This document shows, piece by piece, positions 35,735-45,468 of a stretch of 64,000 bases of DNA (position 1 is the stretch's first letter; every line of letters starts with the position of its first letter). The stretch covers positions 1 to 64,000 of the forward strand of contig JACPYT010000016.1 of the NCBI GenBank assembly GCA_016195805.1. The letters are read 5' to 3'. This stretch comes from Hydrogenophilales bacterium. Its GTDB lineage: Bacteria > Pseudomonadota > Gammaproteobacteria > Burkholderiales > Thiobacillaceae. The notes under the pieces were generated by a model. That model was not told where the DNA came from. It saw nothing but the letters and a program-made list of their open reading frames with translations, and made no database searches. The translations under genes were made by a program, and so were the position numbers.

Positions 35735-36825
35735 GCATTCCCGAATCGCATTATCCTGCGCGCTGGTGGCATGTGCTGCCCGACGGTCGCATCGAGTGCG
35801 ACCTGTGCCCGCGCTACTGCAAGCTGCACGAGGGGCAGCGCGGCTTGTGCTTCGTGCGCAAGAACGAAGGCGGCAAGCTGGTCCTCACCACCTACGGCCG
35901 CTCGTCCGGTTTCTGCGTCGACCCGATCGAGAAGAAGCCGCTCAACCATTTCTATCCCGGTTCGTCGGTGTTTTCCTTCGGCACCGCCGGCTGCAACCTG
36001 GCGTGCAAGTTCTGCCAGAACTGGGACATCTCCAAGTCGCGCGAGACCGACACCATGGTCGACCAGGCGATGCCGGACGAGATCGCCCGGGCGGCCGAAG
36101 AAAGCGGCTGCAAGAGCGTGGCCTTCACCTATAACGATCCGGTGATCTTCGCCGAATACGCGATGGACGTGGCCGACGCCTGCCATGCGCGCGGCATCAA
36201 GACCGTGGCAGTCACCGCAGGCTACATCACCGAGGAACCGCGCCGCGAATTCTATTCAAAGATGGATGCGGCCAACGTCGACCTCAAGGGCTTCACCGAC
36301 GACTTCTACGTCAAGCTGACCGGCGGTCACCTGCAGCCGGTGCTCGACACGCTGATGTATCTGAAGCGCGAAACGAACGTCTGGTTCGAGATCACCACGC
36401 TGCTGATTCCCGGCCACAACGATTCCGACGCCGAGCTCGGGGCGATGAGCCAGTGGATCCTGCGCGAACTCGGCCCCGACGTGCCGCTGCATTTTTCTGC
36501 CTTCCACCCCGACTGGAAGATGCGGGACGTGCCGCCCACGCCGGCCTCCACGCTGACGCGGGCGCGCGACATCGCGCTGAAGGCCGGGCTGCACTATGTC
36601 TACACCGGCAACGTGCACGACCCGGCCGGCGGCACCACGTCCTGCCCGGGCTGCCACGCGCCGCTGATCGTGCGCGACTGGTACCGCATCGACCACTACA
36701 GCGTGACGCCCGACGGCCATTGCCCGAAGTGCGGCAGCGCCATCGCCGGCCGCTTCGGCGCGTTCAGCCATCCCTTCGGTAACCGCCGCATTCCGGTTGC
36801 CATGCACCGGGAGGACCGGCCATGA
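35731..36825 (+). CDS. amrS: AmmeMemoRadiSam system radical SAM enzyme (AmrS)
   Basis: Radical SAM protein of 364 residues. The 4Fe-4S/SAM motif is C88-x3-C92-x2-C95 (GCNLACKFCQNW). An additional N-terminal Cys set (C23, C26, C30, C40) and a C-terminal CPGC...CPKC pair could bind further clusters or zinc, as in pyruvate-formate-lyase-activase relatives. The ATG at 35731 has a strong GGAGG site and overlaps the AmrB-A stop by four bases. The stop overlaps the hydrolase gene by four bases. The substrate is unknown. Confidence 0.93.
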   Translation: MSIPESHYPARWWHVLPDGRIECDLCPRYCKLHEGQRGLCFVRKNEGGKLVLTTYGRSSGFCVDPIEKKPLNHFYPGSSVFSFGTAGCNLACKFCQNWDISKSRETDTMVDQAMPDEIARAAEESGCKSVAFTYNDPVIFAEYAMDVADACHARGIKTVAVTAGYITEEPRREFYSKMDAANVDLKGFTDDFYVKLTGGHLQPVLDTLMYLKRETNVWFEITTLLIPGHNDSDAELGAMSQWILRELGPDVPLHFSAFHPDWKMRDVPPTPASTLTRARDIALKAGLHYVYTGNVHDPAGGTTSCPGCHAPLIVRDWYRIDHYSVTPDGHCPKCGSAIAGRFGAFSHPFGNRRIPVAMHREDRP

Positions 36826-37472
36826 GCACCTCGACCCTGGTCCACATCCCGGCCGGCGGCGTCACCGTCGAGGGCATGCTGGAGATTCCCGACGGCGCCG
36901 TCGGACTCGTTCTGTTCGCCCACGGCAGCGGCTCGTCGCGCCATTCGCCGCGCAACAACACCGTCGCCGGCGAGCTGCGCGCAGCCGGCGTCGGCACGCT
37001 GCTGATGGACCTGCTGACGCCCGAGGAAGATTGCGATTATTCTCGCCGCTTCGACATCGGCTTGCTGACCCAGCGTCTGCTGGAAACGGCGCGTTGGGTC
37101 GGTTCACAGGAAGCCACGAAGCATTTGCCGCTTGGATTCTTTGGCGCCAGCACGGGCGCCGCCGCTGCGCTCGAAGCAGCGGCAGCGTTGGGCGATGGGG
37201 CCCGTGCCGTGGTGTCGCGCGGCGGCCGTCCCGACCTCGCCAGCGAGCTGGCACTCTTGAAGGTGAGCGCGCCGACGATGCTGCTGGTCGGCGGCTACGA
37301 CGACGGCGTGATCGACCTCAACCAACTCGCCTACGACCAGCTGCGTTGCGAGAAGGAAATGGTGATCGTGCCCGGCGCCACCCATCTGTTCGAGGAACCC
37401 GGCACGCTGGAGGCGGTGGCGACGCGGGCGGCGGGGTGGTTCGCGGAGCATCTGCCGTCGCGCCCACAGTGA
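36822..37472 (+). CDS. Alpha/beta hydrolase (dienelactone hydrolase-like)
   Basis: Cytoplasmic 216-residue alpha/beta hydrolase. The oxyanion region is LFAHGSGSSRHSPRN, and the nucleophile elbow GASTG carries the catalytic Ser. The acid is probably Asp in GGYDDGV and the base His in GATHLFEE. Relatives are often encoded with, or fused to, phosphoribosyltransferases like the one at 44368-45009 (general knowledge). It is translationally coupled to amrS (ATGA). The substrate is unknown. Confidence 0.85.
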   Translation: MSTSTLVHIPAGGVTVEGMLEIPDGAVGLVLFAHGSGSSRHSPRNNTVAGELRAAGVGTLLMDLLTPEEDCDYSRRFDIGLLTQRLLETARWVGSQEATKHLPLGFFGASTGAAAALEAAAALGDGARAVVSRGGRPDLASELALLKVSAPTMLLVGGYDDGVIDLNQLAYDQLRCEKEMVIVPGATHLFEEPGTLEAVATRAAGWFAEHLPSRPQ

Positions 37473-37502
37473 GCGGACTGGCCGGCTGAGAGCGGGCATG
37501 GC

Positions 37503-38234
37503 ATGATGGCCCGCATGCCGGAAGCCTCCCCCAACGCCGTTTTCGTCGCACGCGGTCTCACCAAGGTCTACCGCATGGGCGAAGTCGAAGTACAGGCGCT
37601 GCGCGGCATCGACCTCACGCTCTACCGCGGCGAGCTGGTGGTGCTGCTCGGCCCCTCGGGTAGCGGCAAGTCGACGCTGCTGAACATCCTTGGCGGGCTC
37701 GACGCGCCGAGCGGCGGCGAGGTCTATTACCTCGACCACAAGCTGACCGGCGCGAGCGAGATCGAGCTCACTCGCTTCCGCCGCGAGCACGTCGGCTTTG
37801 TGTTCCAGTTCTACAATCTGATTCCCAGCCTTACCGCGCGCGAGAACGTCGCGGCGGTGACCGAAATCGCCGAATCGCCGATGCGCCCGGAGGAGGCGCT
37901 GGGTCTGGTGGGGCTCGGCAACCGGCTCGACCATTTTCCCGCCCAGCTCTCCGGCGGCGAGCAGCAGCGCGTCGCGATCGCCCGCGCCGTCGCCAAGAAC
38001 CCGGCGGTGCTGCTGTGCGACGAGCCGACCGGCGCGCTCGATTCGGCCACCGGCGTGGTGGTGCTCGAGGTGCTGGAAAAGGTGAACCGCGAACTTGGCA
38101 CGCTGACCGTGCTGATCACCCACAACGCCGGCATCGCCGACATGGCCGACCGGGTGATCCGGCTGTCCGATGGCCGGATCGCCGACATCCACGAGAACGC
38201 CGTCAAGAAGCCGGCGTGCGAACTGGCTTGGTGA
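37503..38234 (+). CDS. ABC transporter ATP-binding protein (MacB/LolD type)
   Basis: The 243-residue ATPase subunit has Walker [10 protein letters not shown]-loop [13 protein letters not shown], signature LSGGEQQR, Walker [13 protein letters not shown] and switch His in LITHN. Sequence style places it with the MacB/LolD/FtsE group that pairs with FtsX-type permeases. The matching permease is at 40787, beyond an inserted P-type ATPase. In-frame ATGs at 37503, 37506 and 37515 leave the start uncertain. Confidence 0.92.
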   Translation: MMARMPEASPNAVFVARGLTKVYRMGEVEVQALRGIDLTLYRGELVVLLGPSGSGKSTLLNILGGLDAPSGGEVYYLDHKLTGASEIELTRFRREHVGFVFQFYNLIPSLTARENVAAVTEIAESPMRPEEALGLVGLGNRLDHFPAQLSGGEQQRVAIARAVAKNPAVLLCDEPTGALDSATGVVVLEVLEKVNRELGTLTVLITHNAGIADMADRVIRLSDGRIADIHENAVKKPACELAW

Positions 38235-38237
38235 AAC

Positions 38238-40790
38238 ATGTCCCCGCCCGACCCGCTTCCTGCAAGTTTCTGGCAGCCGCCGCTGGCGGCGCTGCAGGCG
38301 CAGCTCGGCAGTTCGCCTGAAGGCCTGAGCGAGGCGGAAGCCGAAGCGCGGCGCCGCACCTTCGGCCCCAATCAGCTGCGCCCGCATGCCGAACGGGCAT
38401 GGGTGCTGCAGTTTCTGGCCCACTTCAGGAACCCATTGGTGCTGGTGCTGCTGGCGGCCAGTGCGATTGCCGGGATGCTCGGCGACATGAAGAGCTTCGT
38501 CGTCATCAGCGTCATCGTGCTGATGAGCGTGACCCTGGATTTCTTCCAGGAGTTTCGCGCCAGCCGTGCCGTCGAGAAGCTGCGGCACACGGTGGCCTTG
38601 CGCGCGGCGGTGATACGCGGCGGCCAGGCGCGCGAGATTCCCGTCGCCGAACTGGTTCCCGGCGACGTGGTAATGCTTGCGGCAGGCGATCTGGCGCCGG
38701 CGGACGGGCGCGTGCTGGACGCGCGCGACCTGTTCGTCAACCAGGCCCTGCTGACCGGCGAATCCTATCCGGTGGAAAAGCACGCGCAGGATGCGCTTCC
38801 CGACGCCGACATGACCAGCGCGACGAATGCACTGTTCCTCGGCACCTCGGTCATCAGCGGGGCAGGACGCCTGCTCATCATCCGCACCGGTTCCGCGACG
38901 GCCTTGGGGCAGATCGCCGACACCCTGGTGCAACGCCCGCAGGCCACGGCCTTCGAGCGCGGCACGCAGGCCTTCGGCGCGCTCATCCTGCGCCTTACCG
39001 TGATCCTGGTGCTGGCGGTGCTGCTGATCAACGCGGCGTTCCATCGTCCGCTGTTCGAGTCCTTCCTGTTCGCGGTGGCGCTGGCCGTGGGCCTGACGCC
39101 GGAACTGCTGCCGATGGTGCTGTCGGTCACGCTGTCGCAGGGCGCGATGCGGCTGGCGCGGCGCCGCGTCATCGTCAAGCGGCTCTCGGCGGTGCAGGAA
39201 CTCGGCGGCATCGACGTGCTGTGCACCGACAAGACCGGCACGCTGACCGAAGGCCACATCCGGCTGGAGCGCCACGTCGACGCCCTCGGCCGCGACAGCG
39301 CGCGCGTGCTGGAACTCGCCTGCCTCAACAGCCAGTTCGAAACCGGCATCAGGAGCCCGCTCGACGACGCGATCCTGGCGCACACCCACATCGACGTCAG
39401 CGCGTGGCGCAAGGTCGACGAGGTGCCGTTCGACTTCGAGCGGCGGCGGGTCTCGGTGCTGCTGGAGCGCGCCGGGGCGCGCAGCCTGTTCGTCAAAGGC
39501 TCGCCCGAGGACGTGCTGCGGCTGTGCACGCGGTATGAAGACGCGGAGGCGATGCCCCCTTTGGACGACGTAGCGCGCGAACGCATCCTGGGCCTGTTCG
39601 AGGAACTGAGCCGCGACGGCTTCCGGGTGCTCGGCATCGCCTGGCGCCAAGTGCCGCCGCAACAGGACCACGCCGTGGTCACCGACGAGAGCGAACTGGT
39701 GTTCTGCGGCTTCGCGGCCTTTCTCGATCCGCCGAAAGCCAGTGCGGCGCCGGCACTCGCCGCGCTGGCGGCCGGCGGCGTGGCGGTGAAGATCGTCAGC
39801 GGTGACAACGAACTGGTTGCGCGCTACATCTGCGACAAGCTGGGCGTGCCCATCACCGGCGTGCTCAACGGCAGCGACATCCAAGGCATGAACGACCCCG
39901 CCCTGCACGCGCAGGTGGAGCGGGTGAACCTGTTCTGCCGCGTCACGCCCGCGCAGAAGACGCGCATCCTCAACGCCCTGCGGGCACGCGGCCACGTGGT
40001 GGGTTTTCTCGGCGACGGCATCAACGACGCGCCGGCGCTGCATGCGGCGAACGTCGGCATTTCGGTCGACAGCGCGGTCGACGTCGCCAAGGAGGCGGCG
40101 GACCTGGTGCTGCTGGAGCACGATCTGAACGTGCTGCAGGAGGGCGTGCGTGAAGGCCGCCGCACCTTCGGCAACGTCACCAAGTACATCATGATGGGCA
40201 CCAGCTCCAACTTCGGCAACATGTTCAGCATGGCCGGCGGCACGCTGTTCCTGCCTTTCCTGCCGATGCTGCCGATCCAGATCCTGCTCAACAACTTCCT
40301 CTACGACCTGTCGGAGATCGCCATCCCGCTCGACCGCGTGGACGAGGACACGCTGGCCCGCCCGCGGGTGTGGGACATGCAGTTCATCCGCAATTTCATG
40401 CTGGCACTCGGCCCGGTGAGTTCGGTGTTCGACTTCCTGACCTTCTTCGTGATGCTGACCGTGTTCCATGCGGACGAGGCGCTGTTCCACACCGGCTGGT
40501 TCATCGAGTCCATCGCCACCCAGGTGCTGGTCATCTTCATCATCCGTACCCGCGGCAGCCCGCTCGCCAGCCGGCCGAATGTCTGGCTGGTGGGGCTGTC
40601 GCTCGCGGTGGTGGCGCTGGCGGCGCTGCTGCCCTGGCTGCCGTTCGCCGGCCAGCTGGGCTTCGTGGCGCCGCCACCCGCGTTCTATGCGGTGCTGGCC
40701 GGCATCGTCGCCGCCTACCTCGCGGTCATGTTCTGGGCCAAGCAGGCGTTCTACCGGCGCTGGGAACGGCGCAACGGGAGGGCGCGATGA
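38238..40790 (+). CDS. Cation-transporting P-type ATPase (MgtA-like, P3B)
   Basis: The 850-residue pump has an N-terminal cation-ATPase domain and the dephosphorylation loop [11 protein letters not shown]. The phosphorylation site D331 is in [11 protein letters not shown], and the hinge is [16 protein letters not shown]. About ten membrane helices are visible, the last block after residue 650. Domain order and the C-terminal region resemble magnesium-importing MgtA/MgtB rather than CopA or SERCA types; no N-terminal CXXC metal domain is present. It starts three bases after the ABC ATPase and overlaps the permease by four bases, so it is embedded inside an ABC exporter operon. Ion specificity is not proven by sequence. 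Confidence 0.88.
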   Translation: MSPPDPLPASFWQPPLAALQAQLGSSPEGLSEAEAEARRRTFGPNQLRPHAERAWVLQFLAHFRNPLVLVLLAASAIAGMLGDMKSFVVISVIVLMSVTLDFFQEFRASRAVEKLRHTVALRAAVIRGGQAREIPVAELVPGDVVMLAAGDLAPADGRVLDARDLFVNQALLTGESYPVEKHAQDALPDADMTSATNALFLGTSVISGAGRLLIIRTGSATALGQIADTLVQRPQATAFERGTQAFGALILRLTVILVLAVLLINAAFHRPLFESFLFAVALAVGLTPELLPMVLSVTLSQGAMRLARRRVIVKRLSAVQELGGIDVLCTDKTGTLTEGHIRLERHVDALGRDSARVLELACLNSQFETGIRSPLDDAILAHTHIDVSAWRKVDEVPFDFERRRVSVLLERAGARSLFVKGSPEDVLRLCTRYEDAEAMPPLDDVARERILGLFEELSRDGFRVLGIAWRQVPPQQDHAVVTDESELVFCGFAAFLDPPKASAAPALAALAAGGVAVKIVSGDNELVARYICDKLGVPITGVLNGSDIQGMNDPALHAQVERVNLFCRVTPAQKTRILNALRARGHVVGFLGDGINDAPALHAANVGISVDSAVDVAKEAADLVLLEHDLNVLQEGVREGRRTFGNVTKYIMMGTSSNFGNMFSMAGGTLFLPFLPMLPIQILLNNFLYDLSEIAIPLDRVDEDTLARPRVWDMQFIRNFMLALGPVSSVFDFLTFFVMLTVFHADEALFHTGWFIESIATQVLVIFIIRTRGSPLASRPNVWLVGLSLAVVALAALLPWLPFAGQLGFVAPPPAFYAVLAGIVAAYLAVMFWAKQAFYRRWERRNGRAR

Positions 40791-43156
40791 AGGCGCTCGA
40801 CCGCAAACTGTTCCGCGATCTCTGGCACCTGCGCGGCCAAGTGCTGGCGATCGCCGCGGTGATCATGGGCGGTGTCGCCACCATGGTGATGTCGCTCTCC
40901 ACCTACGATTCGCTGGTCAGCACGCGCGACCGTTTCTACAGCGAATACCGCCTGGCCGACGTCTTCGCCAGCCTCAAGCGCGCCCCCGAGCCGGTGGCGG
41001 AACGGCTCGCCGAGATTCCCGGCGTCGAGCGCCTCGAAACGCGCGTGAAGGCAGGCGTCAAGCTGGAAGTGGCGGGCTTCTCCGACCCCATCACCGGCCA
41101 GATCCTGTCGCTGCCGGACGTCGGCGAGGCGCAGCTCAACCGGCTGTACTTCAAGCGCGGCCGTACGGTACAGCCCTGGAGCACGGACGAGGTGGTGCTG
41201 TCCGACACCTTCGCCGATGCGCATCATCTGCAGCCGGGCGACACGCTCGCCGCCATCATCCACGGCAAGCGCAAGACGCTCACCGTGGTCGGCGTCGCGG
41301 TGTCGCCGGAATACGTCTACCAGATCGCGCCGGGCGCCATGTTTCCCGACTTCAAGCGCTACGGCGTGCTGTGGATGGGGCGCAACGCGCTCGCCACCGC
41401 CTACGACATGAAGGGCGCCTTCAACCAGGTCAGCCTGACGCTGGCGCGCGACGCCAACGAGCAGGACGTGATCGACCGCGTCGACGCGATCCTGGCCGAC
41501 TCCGGCGGCACCGGCGCCTACGGACGTAAGGACCAGTTCTCCAACCGCTTTCTGAGCGAGGAATTGAAGCAGCTGCGGACCATGGCCACCGTGTTCCCGG
41601 CCATCTTCCTCGGCGTCGCCGCCTTCCTGCTCAACGTGGTGCTGAGCCGGCTGATCGCGCTGCAGCGCGAGCAGATCGCCATCCTCAAGGCGTTCGGCTA
41701 TAGCTATGCGGCGATCGGTGCGCACTACGTCAAGATGGTGCTGCTGATGGTGCTGCTCGGGGTGGCGGCCGGGGTGGCGCTCGGTACCTGGTTCGGCCAG
41801 GGGCTGTCGCATGTCTACAGCGAGACGACCTTCCGCTTTCCCTATCTGGACTATCGTCTGCAGCCGGGCACGGTGCTGATCGCGCTGGCGGTGTCGGCGC
41901 TGGCGGCGGTCAGCGGCACGCTGGTTTCGGTCATGCGCGCCGTGCGGCTGCCGCCGGCCGAGGGCATGCGCCCGGAGATGCCGACACGTTACCGCACCAG
42001 CCTGGTCGAGCGCCTCGGCCTGCAGCGCTGGCTCGCCGCGCCGTCGAGGATGATCCTGCGCCACATCGGGCGGCGTCCGCTGAAGTCGCTGCTGACCGTG
42101 CTCGGCATCGCCTGCGCCTGCGGGCTGATGATGGTGGGCAACTACCAGAAGGGGGCGATCGATTTCATGGTCGACGTGCAGTTCCGCCAGGCATCGCGCG
42201 AGGACCTGGCGCTCGCCTTCATCGATCCCACCTCCGGCCGTGCCCTGCACGAACTCGCCGCGCTGCCCGGCGTCGACTTCGTCGAAGGCTATCGCGACGT
42301 GCCGGCGATCCTGCGCTTCGGCCAGTACCGGCATCGTGCCGCGCTGTTCGGCATCCAGCCGGAGGGGCGTCTGCACCGCTCGCTCGACAGCCGGCTGAAG
42401 CCGGTGGCGGTGCCGCCGGGCGGCGTGGTGCTGACCGATTATCTGGCGAACGACATCCTGCACGTGAAGCCGGGCGATATGCTGACGGTGGAGGTGCTGG
42501 AAGGTAGCCGCCCGGTGCGGCAGGTGCCGGTGCTCGGCATCACCCGGCAGTATCTGGGCGTGTCGGCCTACATGCAGAAGGAGTCGGTGAATGCCCTGAT
42601 GCGCGAGGGCAATACGGTGACCGGCGCCTATCTGGCGGTGGAGCCGGGCAGCGAGGCAGAACTGTACGCCCGGCTGCATGATCGCCCGCGCGTGCTCGGC
42701 ATGGTCGCCAACAAGACGGCGGTCCAGAGCTTCTACGCCACCATTGGCGAGTTCATCCTGTTCTACAACCTGGTGGCCACCGTGCTGGCCGGCGCCATCG
42801 GCTTCGGCGTGGTCTACAACAGCGCGCGCATCGCCTTGTCGGAACGCGGGCGCGAACTCGCCAGCCTGCGCGTGCTGGGCTTCACCCGCGGCGAGATCGC
42901 CTATATCCTGCTGGGAGAACTGGCGCTGCTGACGCTGGCGGCGATTCCGGTCGGTTTCCTGGTCGGCGTCGGCCTGGTCGGCATCCTGGTGGTGGCCTTC
43001 CAGAGCGAGCTCTACCGGCTGCCGCTGATCCTGACGCCGGAAAACTACGCCATGGGTGCGAGTGTCGTCATCGTCTCCGCACTGTTGTCAGGCCTGCTGC
43101 TATGGCAGCGCCTCGGCCGGCTGGACCTGGTGGCGGTTCTGAAAACACGCGAATAG
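40787..43156 (+). CDS. FtsX-like ABC transporter permease
   Basis: The 789-residue inner-membrane permease has an N-terminal helix (about 14-36, GQVLAIAAVIMGGVATMVM), a MacB-like periplasmic domain and a first FtsX unit (about 270-390). A second periplasmic domain follows, then a second FtsX unit near the C-terminus (about 655-785, ending GRLDLVAVLKTRE). This two-unit form matches large LolE/MacB-type exporters. It should pair with the ATPase at 37503 and the HlyD protein at 43171. It starts at an ATG overlapping the P-type ATPase stop. Confidence 0.9.
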   Translation: MKALDRKLFRDLWHLRGQVLAIAAVIMGGVATMVMSLSTYDSLVSTRDRFYSEYRLADVFASLKRAPEPVAERLAEIPGVERLETRVKAGVKLEVAGFSDPITGQILSLPDVGEAQLNRLYFKRGRTVQPWSTDEVVLSDTFADAHHLQPGDTLAAIIHGKRKTLTVVGVAVSPEYVYQIAPGAMFPDFKRYGVLWMGRNALATAYDMKGAFNQVSLTLARDANEQDVIDRVDAILADSGGTGAYGRKDQFSNRFLSEELKQLRTMATVFPAIFLGVAAFLLNVVLSRLIALQREQIAILKAFGYSYAAIGAHYVKMVLLMVLLGVAAGVALGTWFGQGLSHVYSETTFRFPYLDYRLQPGTVLIALAVSALAAVSGTLVSVMRAVRLPPAEGMRPEMPTRYRTSLVERLGLQRWLAAPSRMILRHIGRRPLKSLLTVLGIACACGLMMVGNYQKGAIDFMVDVQFRQASREDLALAFIDPTSGRALHELAALPGVDFVEGYRDVPAILRFGQYRHRAALFGIQPEGRLHRSLDSRLKPVAVPPGGVVLTDYLANDILHVKPGDMLTVEVLEGSRPVRQVPVLGITRQYLGVSAYMQKESVNALMREGNTVTGAYLAVEPGSEAELYARLHDRPRVLGMVANKTAVQSFYATIGEFILFYNLVATVLAGAIGFGVVYNSARIALSERGRELASLRVLGFTRGEIAYILLGELALLTLAAIPVGFLVGVGLVGILVVAFQSELYRLPLILTPENYAMGASVVIVSALLSGLLLWQRLGRLDLVAVLKTRE

Positions 43157-43170
43157 GACAACTACGGACC

Positions 43171-44367
43171 ATGCGGCTGCGCGCAAAGATCGGAATGCTC
43201 ACTACCGCGGCACTGGTGGCGGCGGGCCTCGTGGTCGGTTTCATGCCGCGTGCGGTGCCGGTCGATATCGCCGAGGTAAGACGCGCGCCGCTCACGGTGA
43301 CGGTGGAGGAGGAGGGCAAGACCCGGGTGCGCGAGCGCTATCTGGTGTCGGCGCCGGTGGCCGGCTATGCGCGGCGCATTGATCTCAAGGCCGGCGATGC
43401 CGTGGCGGCAGGACAGGTGGTCGCGGTGATCGAACCGGCGCGTTCGGTGGCGCTCGATCCGCGTACCCGCGTGCAGGCCCAGGCGCAGCTGAGTGCCGCG
43501 CAGGCCGCGCTGGCGGTGGCGCAGGAAAATGCGCGCGCCGCCGCGGCCGCGGCGAAACTGGCACAGCAGGAGCGCGTCCGGGCCGAATCCCTGCGGCAAT
43601 CGAACTTCGTCTCCGCCCAGGCGCTCGACACGGCCCGTACCGCGGAAACCCGCGCGCGTGCCGCGGAACAGGCTGCGCAATACGCGGTCAGGGTGGCCCG
43701 GTTCGATCTGGAAACGGCGCGCGCGGCGGCCGCCAGCACGGCTCAGTTGCAGCGCGGCGGTGCGGCCGACGTGCTGCAGGTGCGTGCGCCGGTGGCGGCG
43801 CGCGTGCTCAGGCTGCAGCACGAAAGCGAAGGCCCGGTGGCGGCCGGCCAGCCCCTGCTCGAGCTCGGCAATCCTGAAAGCCTGGAAGCCGAGGTGGAGG
43901 TACTGTCCACCGATGCGGTGAGGATCGCAAGCGGCTCGAAGGTGGTCCTGGATCGCTGGGGGGGCGACCGGCTCATCGAGGGCAGGGTGCGCGTGGTCGA
44001 ACCGGGCGGCTTCACGAAAATCTCCGCGCTGGGCGTCGAGGAGCAGCGGGTGCGCGTCATCGTCGATTTCACCTCGCCGCGCGAAGCGTGGGTGCGGCTC
44101 GGCGATGGCTATCGCGTGGAAGCGCGCTTCGTGCTGTGGGAAGGGGCGGACGTTCTGCAGCTGCCGACCAGCGCGCTGTTCCGCCATGGCAAGGGCTGGG
44201 CGGCATTTCGGCTGGAGGGCAGTCGCGCCCGCCTGACACCGGTCGGAATCGGCCAGCGCGCTGGGCTGGCCACCCAGGTGCTGTCCGGACTCAAGGCCGG
44301 CGACCGGGTGGTGGCGCACCCGGACGAAACGGTCCGCGACGGCGTGCGCGTCAAATCGCGCGGATAG
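43171..44367 (+). CDS. HlyD/MFP family periplasmic adaptor subunit
   Basis: The 398-residue adaptor has one N-terminal membrane helix (about 6-24) and a biotinyl-lipoyl half (VSAPVAGYARRIDLKAGD). A long Ala/Gln/Arg-rich coiled-coil hairpin (about 90-195) follows, then the second lipoyl half with VRAPVAARVLRL and a beta-barrel domain. It completes a tripartite-type exporter with the ABC genes upstream, 14 bases after the permease. No outer-membrane TolC partner is present here. The stop codon abuts that of the convergent phosphoribosyltransferase gene. Confidence 0.9.
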   Translation: MRLRAKIGMLTTAALVAAGLVVGFMPRAVPVDIAEVRRAPLTVTVEEEGKTRVRERYLVSAPVAGYARRIDLKAGDAVAAGQVVAVIEPARSVALDPRTRVQAQAQLSAAQAALAVAQENARAAAAAAKLAQQERVRAESLRQSNFVSAQALDTARTAETRARAAEQAAQYAVRVARFDLETARAAAASTAQLQRGGAADVLQVRAPVAARVLRLQHESEGPVAAGQPLLELGNPESLEAEVEVLSTDAVRIASGSKVVLDRWGGDRLIEGRVRVVEPGGFTKISALGVEEQRVRVIVDFTSPREAWVRLGDGYRVEARFVLWEGADVLQLPTSALFRHGKGWAAFRLEGSRARLTPVGIGQRAGLATQVLSGLKAGDRVVAHPDETVRDGVRVKSRG

Positions 44368-45009
44368 TCAGGACGACGGCCGTCCCGCTTCCCTCAGGAT
44401 GTCGATCACCTCGGCGTCGTCGACCTGCGGAAAGTCCGCGTAGAACTGCCCCACCGCCTGGAAGAACATCGGCGTGTCCAGGCACACCACCTCGTCCGCA
44501 TAGGCGCGGATCTTCTCCAGCGTGTCGGCCGGCGCCACCGGCACCGCGCAGATCAGACGCGCCGGCTTTTGCGCGCGCAGCGCGTGCAGCGCGGAAATCA
44601 TCGTCGCGCCGGTGGCGAGGCCGTCGTCGACCACGATGACGATGCGCCCGGCCGGGTCGATCGGCGGCCTCAGCGGCGTGTACTGGGCGCGGCGTTTCCT
44701 GATGGTGTCGAGCTGCGCCTGCTTCTCCTGCGCGAGATAGGTCGGCGTGCCGCCGGCCGATTCGGCGTAGTCGGCGATGTAGCTCCAGCCCGATTCGTCG
44801 ATCGAGCCGATGGCGAATTCCGGATTGAACGGCGCGCGCAGCTTGCGCACCAGCACCACGTCGAGTTCGCCGCCCAGCGCCCGTGCCAGACGCTGCCCCA
44901 TCGGCACCGCCCCGCGCGGAATGGCGAGGATCAGCGGATGCTGGCCCTTGTAGGCATCGAGCGCGACGGCCAGCCGGTCGGCGGCCTGATTGCGGTTGGC
45001 GAACATCAT
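44368..45009 (-). CDS. Phosphoribosyltransferase domain protein
   Basis: The 213-residue protein has the type I PRTase fold with the PRPP-binding loop IVVDDGLATGATM near residue 128 and an N-terminal flexible region ILAIPRGAVPMGQRLA. It belongs to a family of predicted phosphoribosyltransferases of unknown substrate, often found next to or fused with dienelactone-hydrolase-like proteins. A related hydrolase is at 36822. The ATG at 45009 is chosen for an AGGAG site. Its end touches the hlyD stop with no gap. Confidence 0.88.
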   Translation of the reverse strand: MMFANRNQAADRLAVALDAYKGQHPLILAIPRGAVPMGQRLARALGGELDVVLVRKLRAPFNPEFAIGSIDESGWSYIADYAESAGGTPTYLAQEKQAQLDTIRKRRAQYTPLRPPIDPAGRIVIVVDDGLATGATMISALHALRAQKPARLICAVPVAPADTLEKIRAYADEVVCLDTPMFFQAVGQFYADFPQVDDAEVIDILREAGRPSS

Positions 45010-45065
45010 GGCGGTTTTCTCCTGTCTCGGCTTTCTCATCTTAGGCTGGCGCGCGGCCCTGAACC

Positions 45066-45320
45066 TTAATGTTCGCGGTGCCAGATCAGTTCGCCGTCCT
45101 TGTAGACGGCCTTCACCCGGTGGAAGGGAACTTCATGCGTGTAGCCGTCGGCATCGGTGACCTGGAAGGAAAAATGGTCGCCCCGCGTGAGTTGCACCCG
45201 GTTGATCGGAACCTCGATCACCTTGTCGTCTACGCGGTCGTAATAGCCGAGCACGAAGCGCCCCTGCGCGAACGCCGCGTCCCAGCGTATCCGATTGAGC
45301 AGTTCGTGGATGGGGATCAT
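45066..45320 (-). CDS. DUF504 / MJ1316-type RNA cyclic group end recognition domain protein
   Basis: The 84-residue protein consists of one DUF504 domain: IHELLNRIRWD at the N-terminus, YYDRVDDKVIEVPINRV in the centre and VPFHRVKAVYKDGELIWHRE at the end. The latter fits the IPxHRIRxxxxxGxxVWxR pattern of the family. The domain is predicted to recognise 2',3'-cyclic phosphate RNA ends. No RNA ligase or RtcA/RtcB gene lies in the window, so a repair role is only inferred from the family. Confidence 0.82.
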   Translation of the reverse strand: MIPIHELLNRIRWDAAFAQGRFVLGYYDRVDDKVIEVPINRVQLTRGDHFSFQVTDADGYTHEVPFHRVKAVYKDGELIWHREH

Positions 45321-45415
45321 GTCGCGGGCCGGGGTCGAGGCAATACGTATCGTTTCCCTTCACTATAAGCATTCGCCATGGCCTGTGCGCGCAGCCCGCA
45401 ACCGTGGCCTCAATG

Positions 45416-45441
45416 AAAAAGGCCCGCAGTGCTGCGGGCCT
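45416..45441 (-). terminator. Rho-independent terminator of the iron operon
   Basis: AGGCCCGCAG (45420-45429) pairs with CTGCGGGCCT (45432-45441). On the minus strand the stem is followed by a run of T (45420-45416), after the outer-membrane protein gene. The stem core recurs at 53509 and 55196. Confidence 0.9.
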
Positions 45442-45468
45442 GGGGGGCGTGTGGGTCAGACAGAGCGG

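Noticed and set aside
37104-40490. A very long open frame (over 1100 codons) on the minus strand across the hydrolase, ABC ATPase and P-type ATPase genes
   Set aside because: It is antisense to well-recognised genes, is extremely rich in His, Arg and Gln, and has no recognisable motif. It is a by-product of high GC and codon bias.
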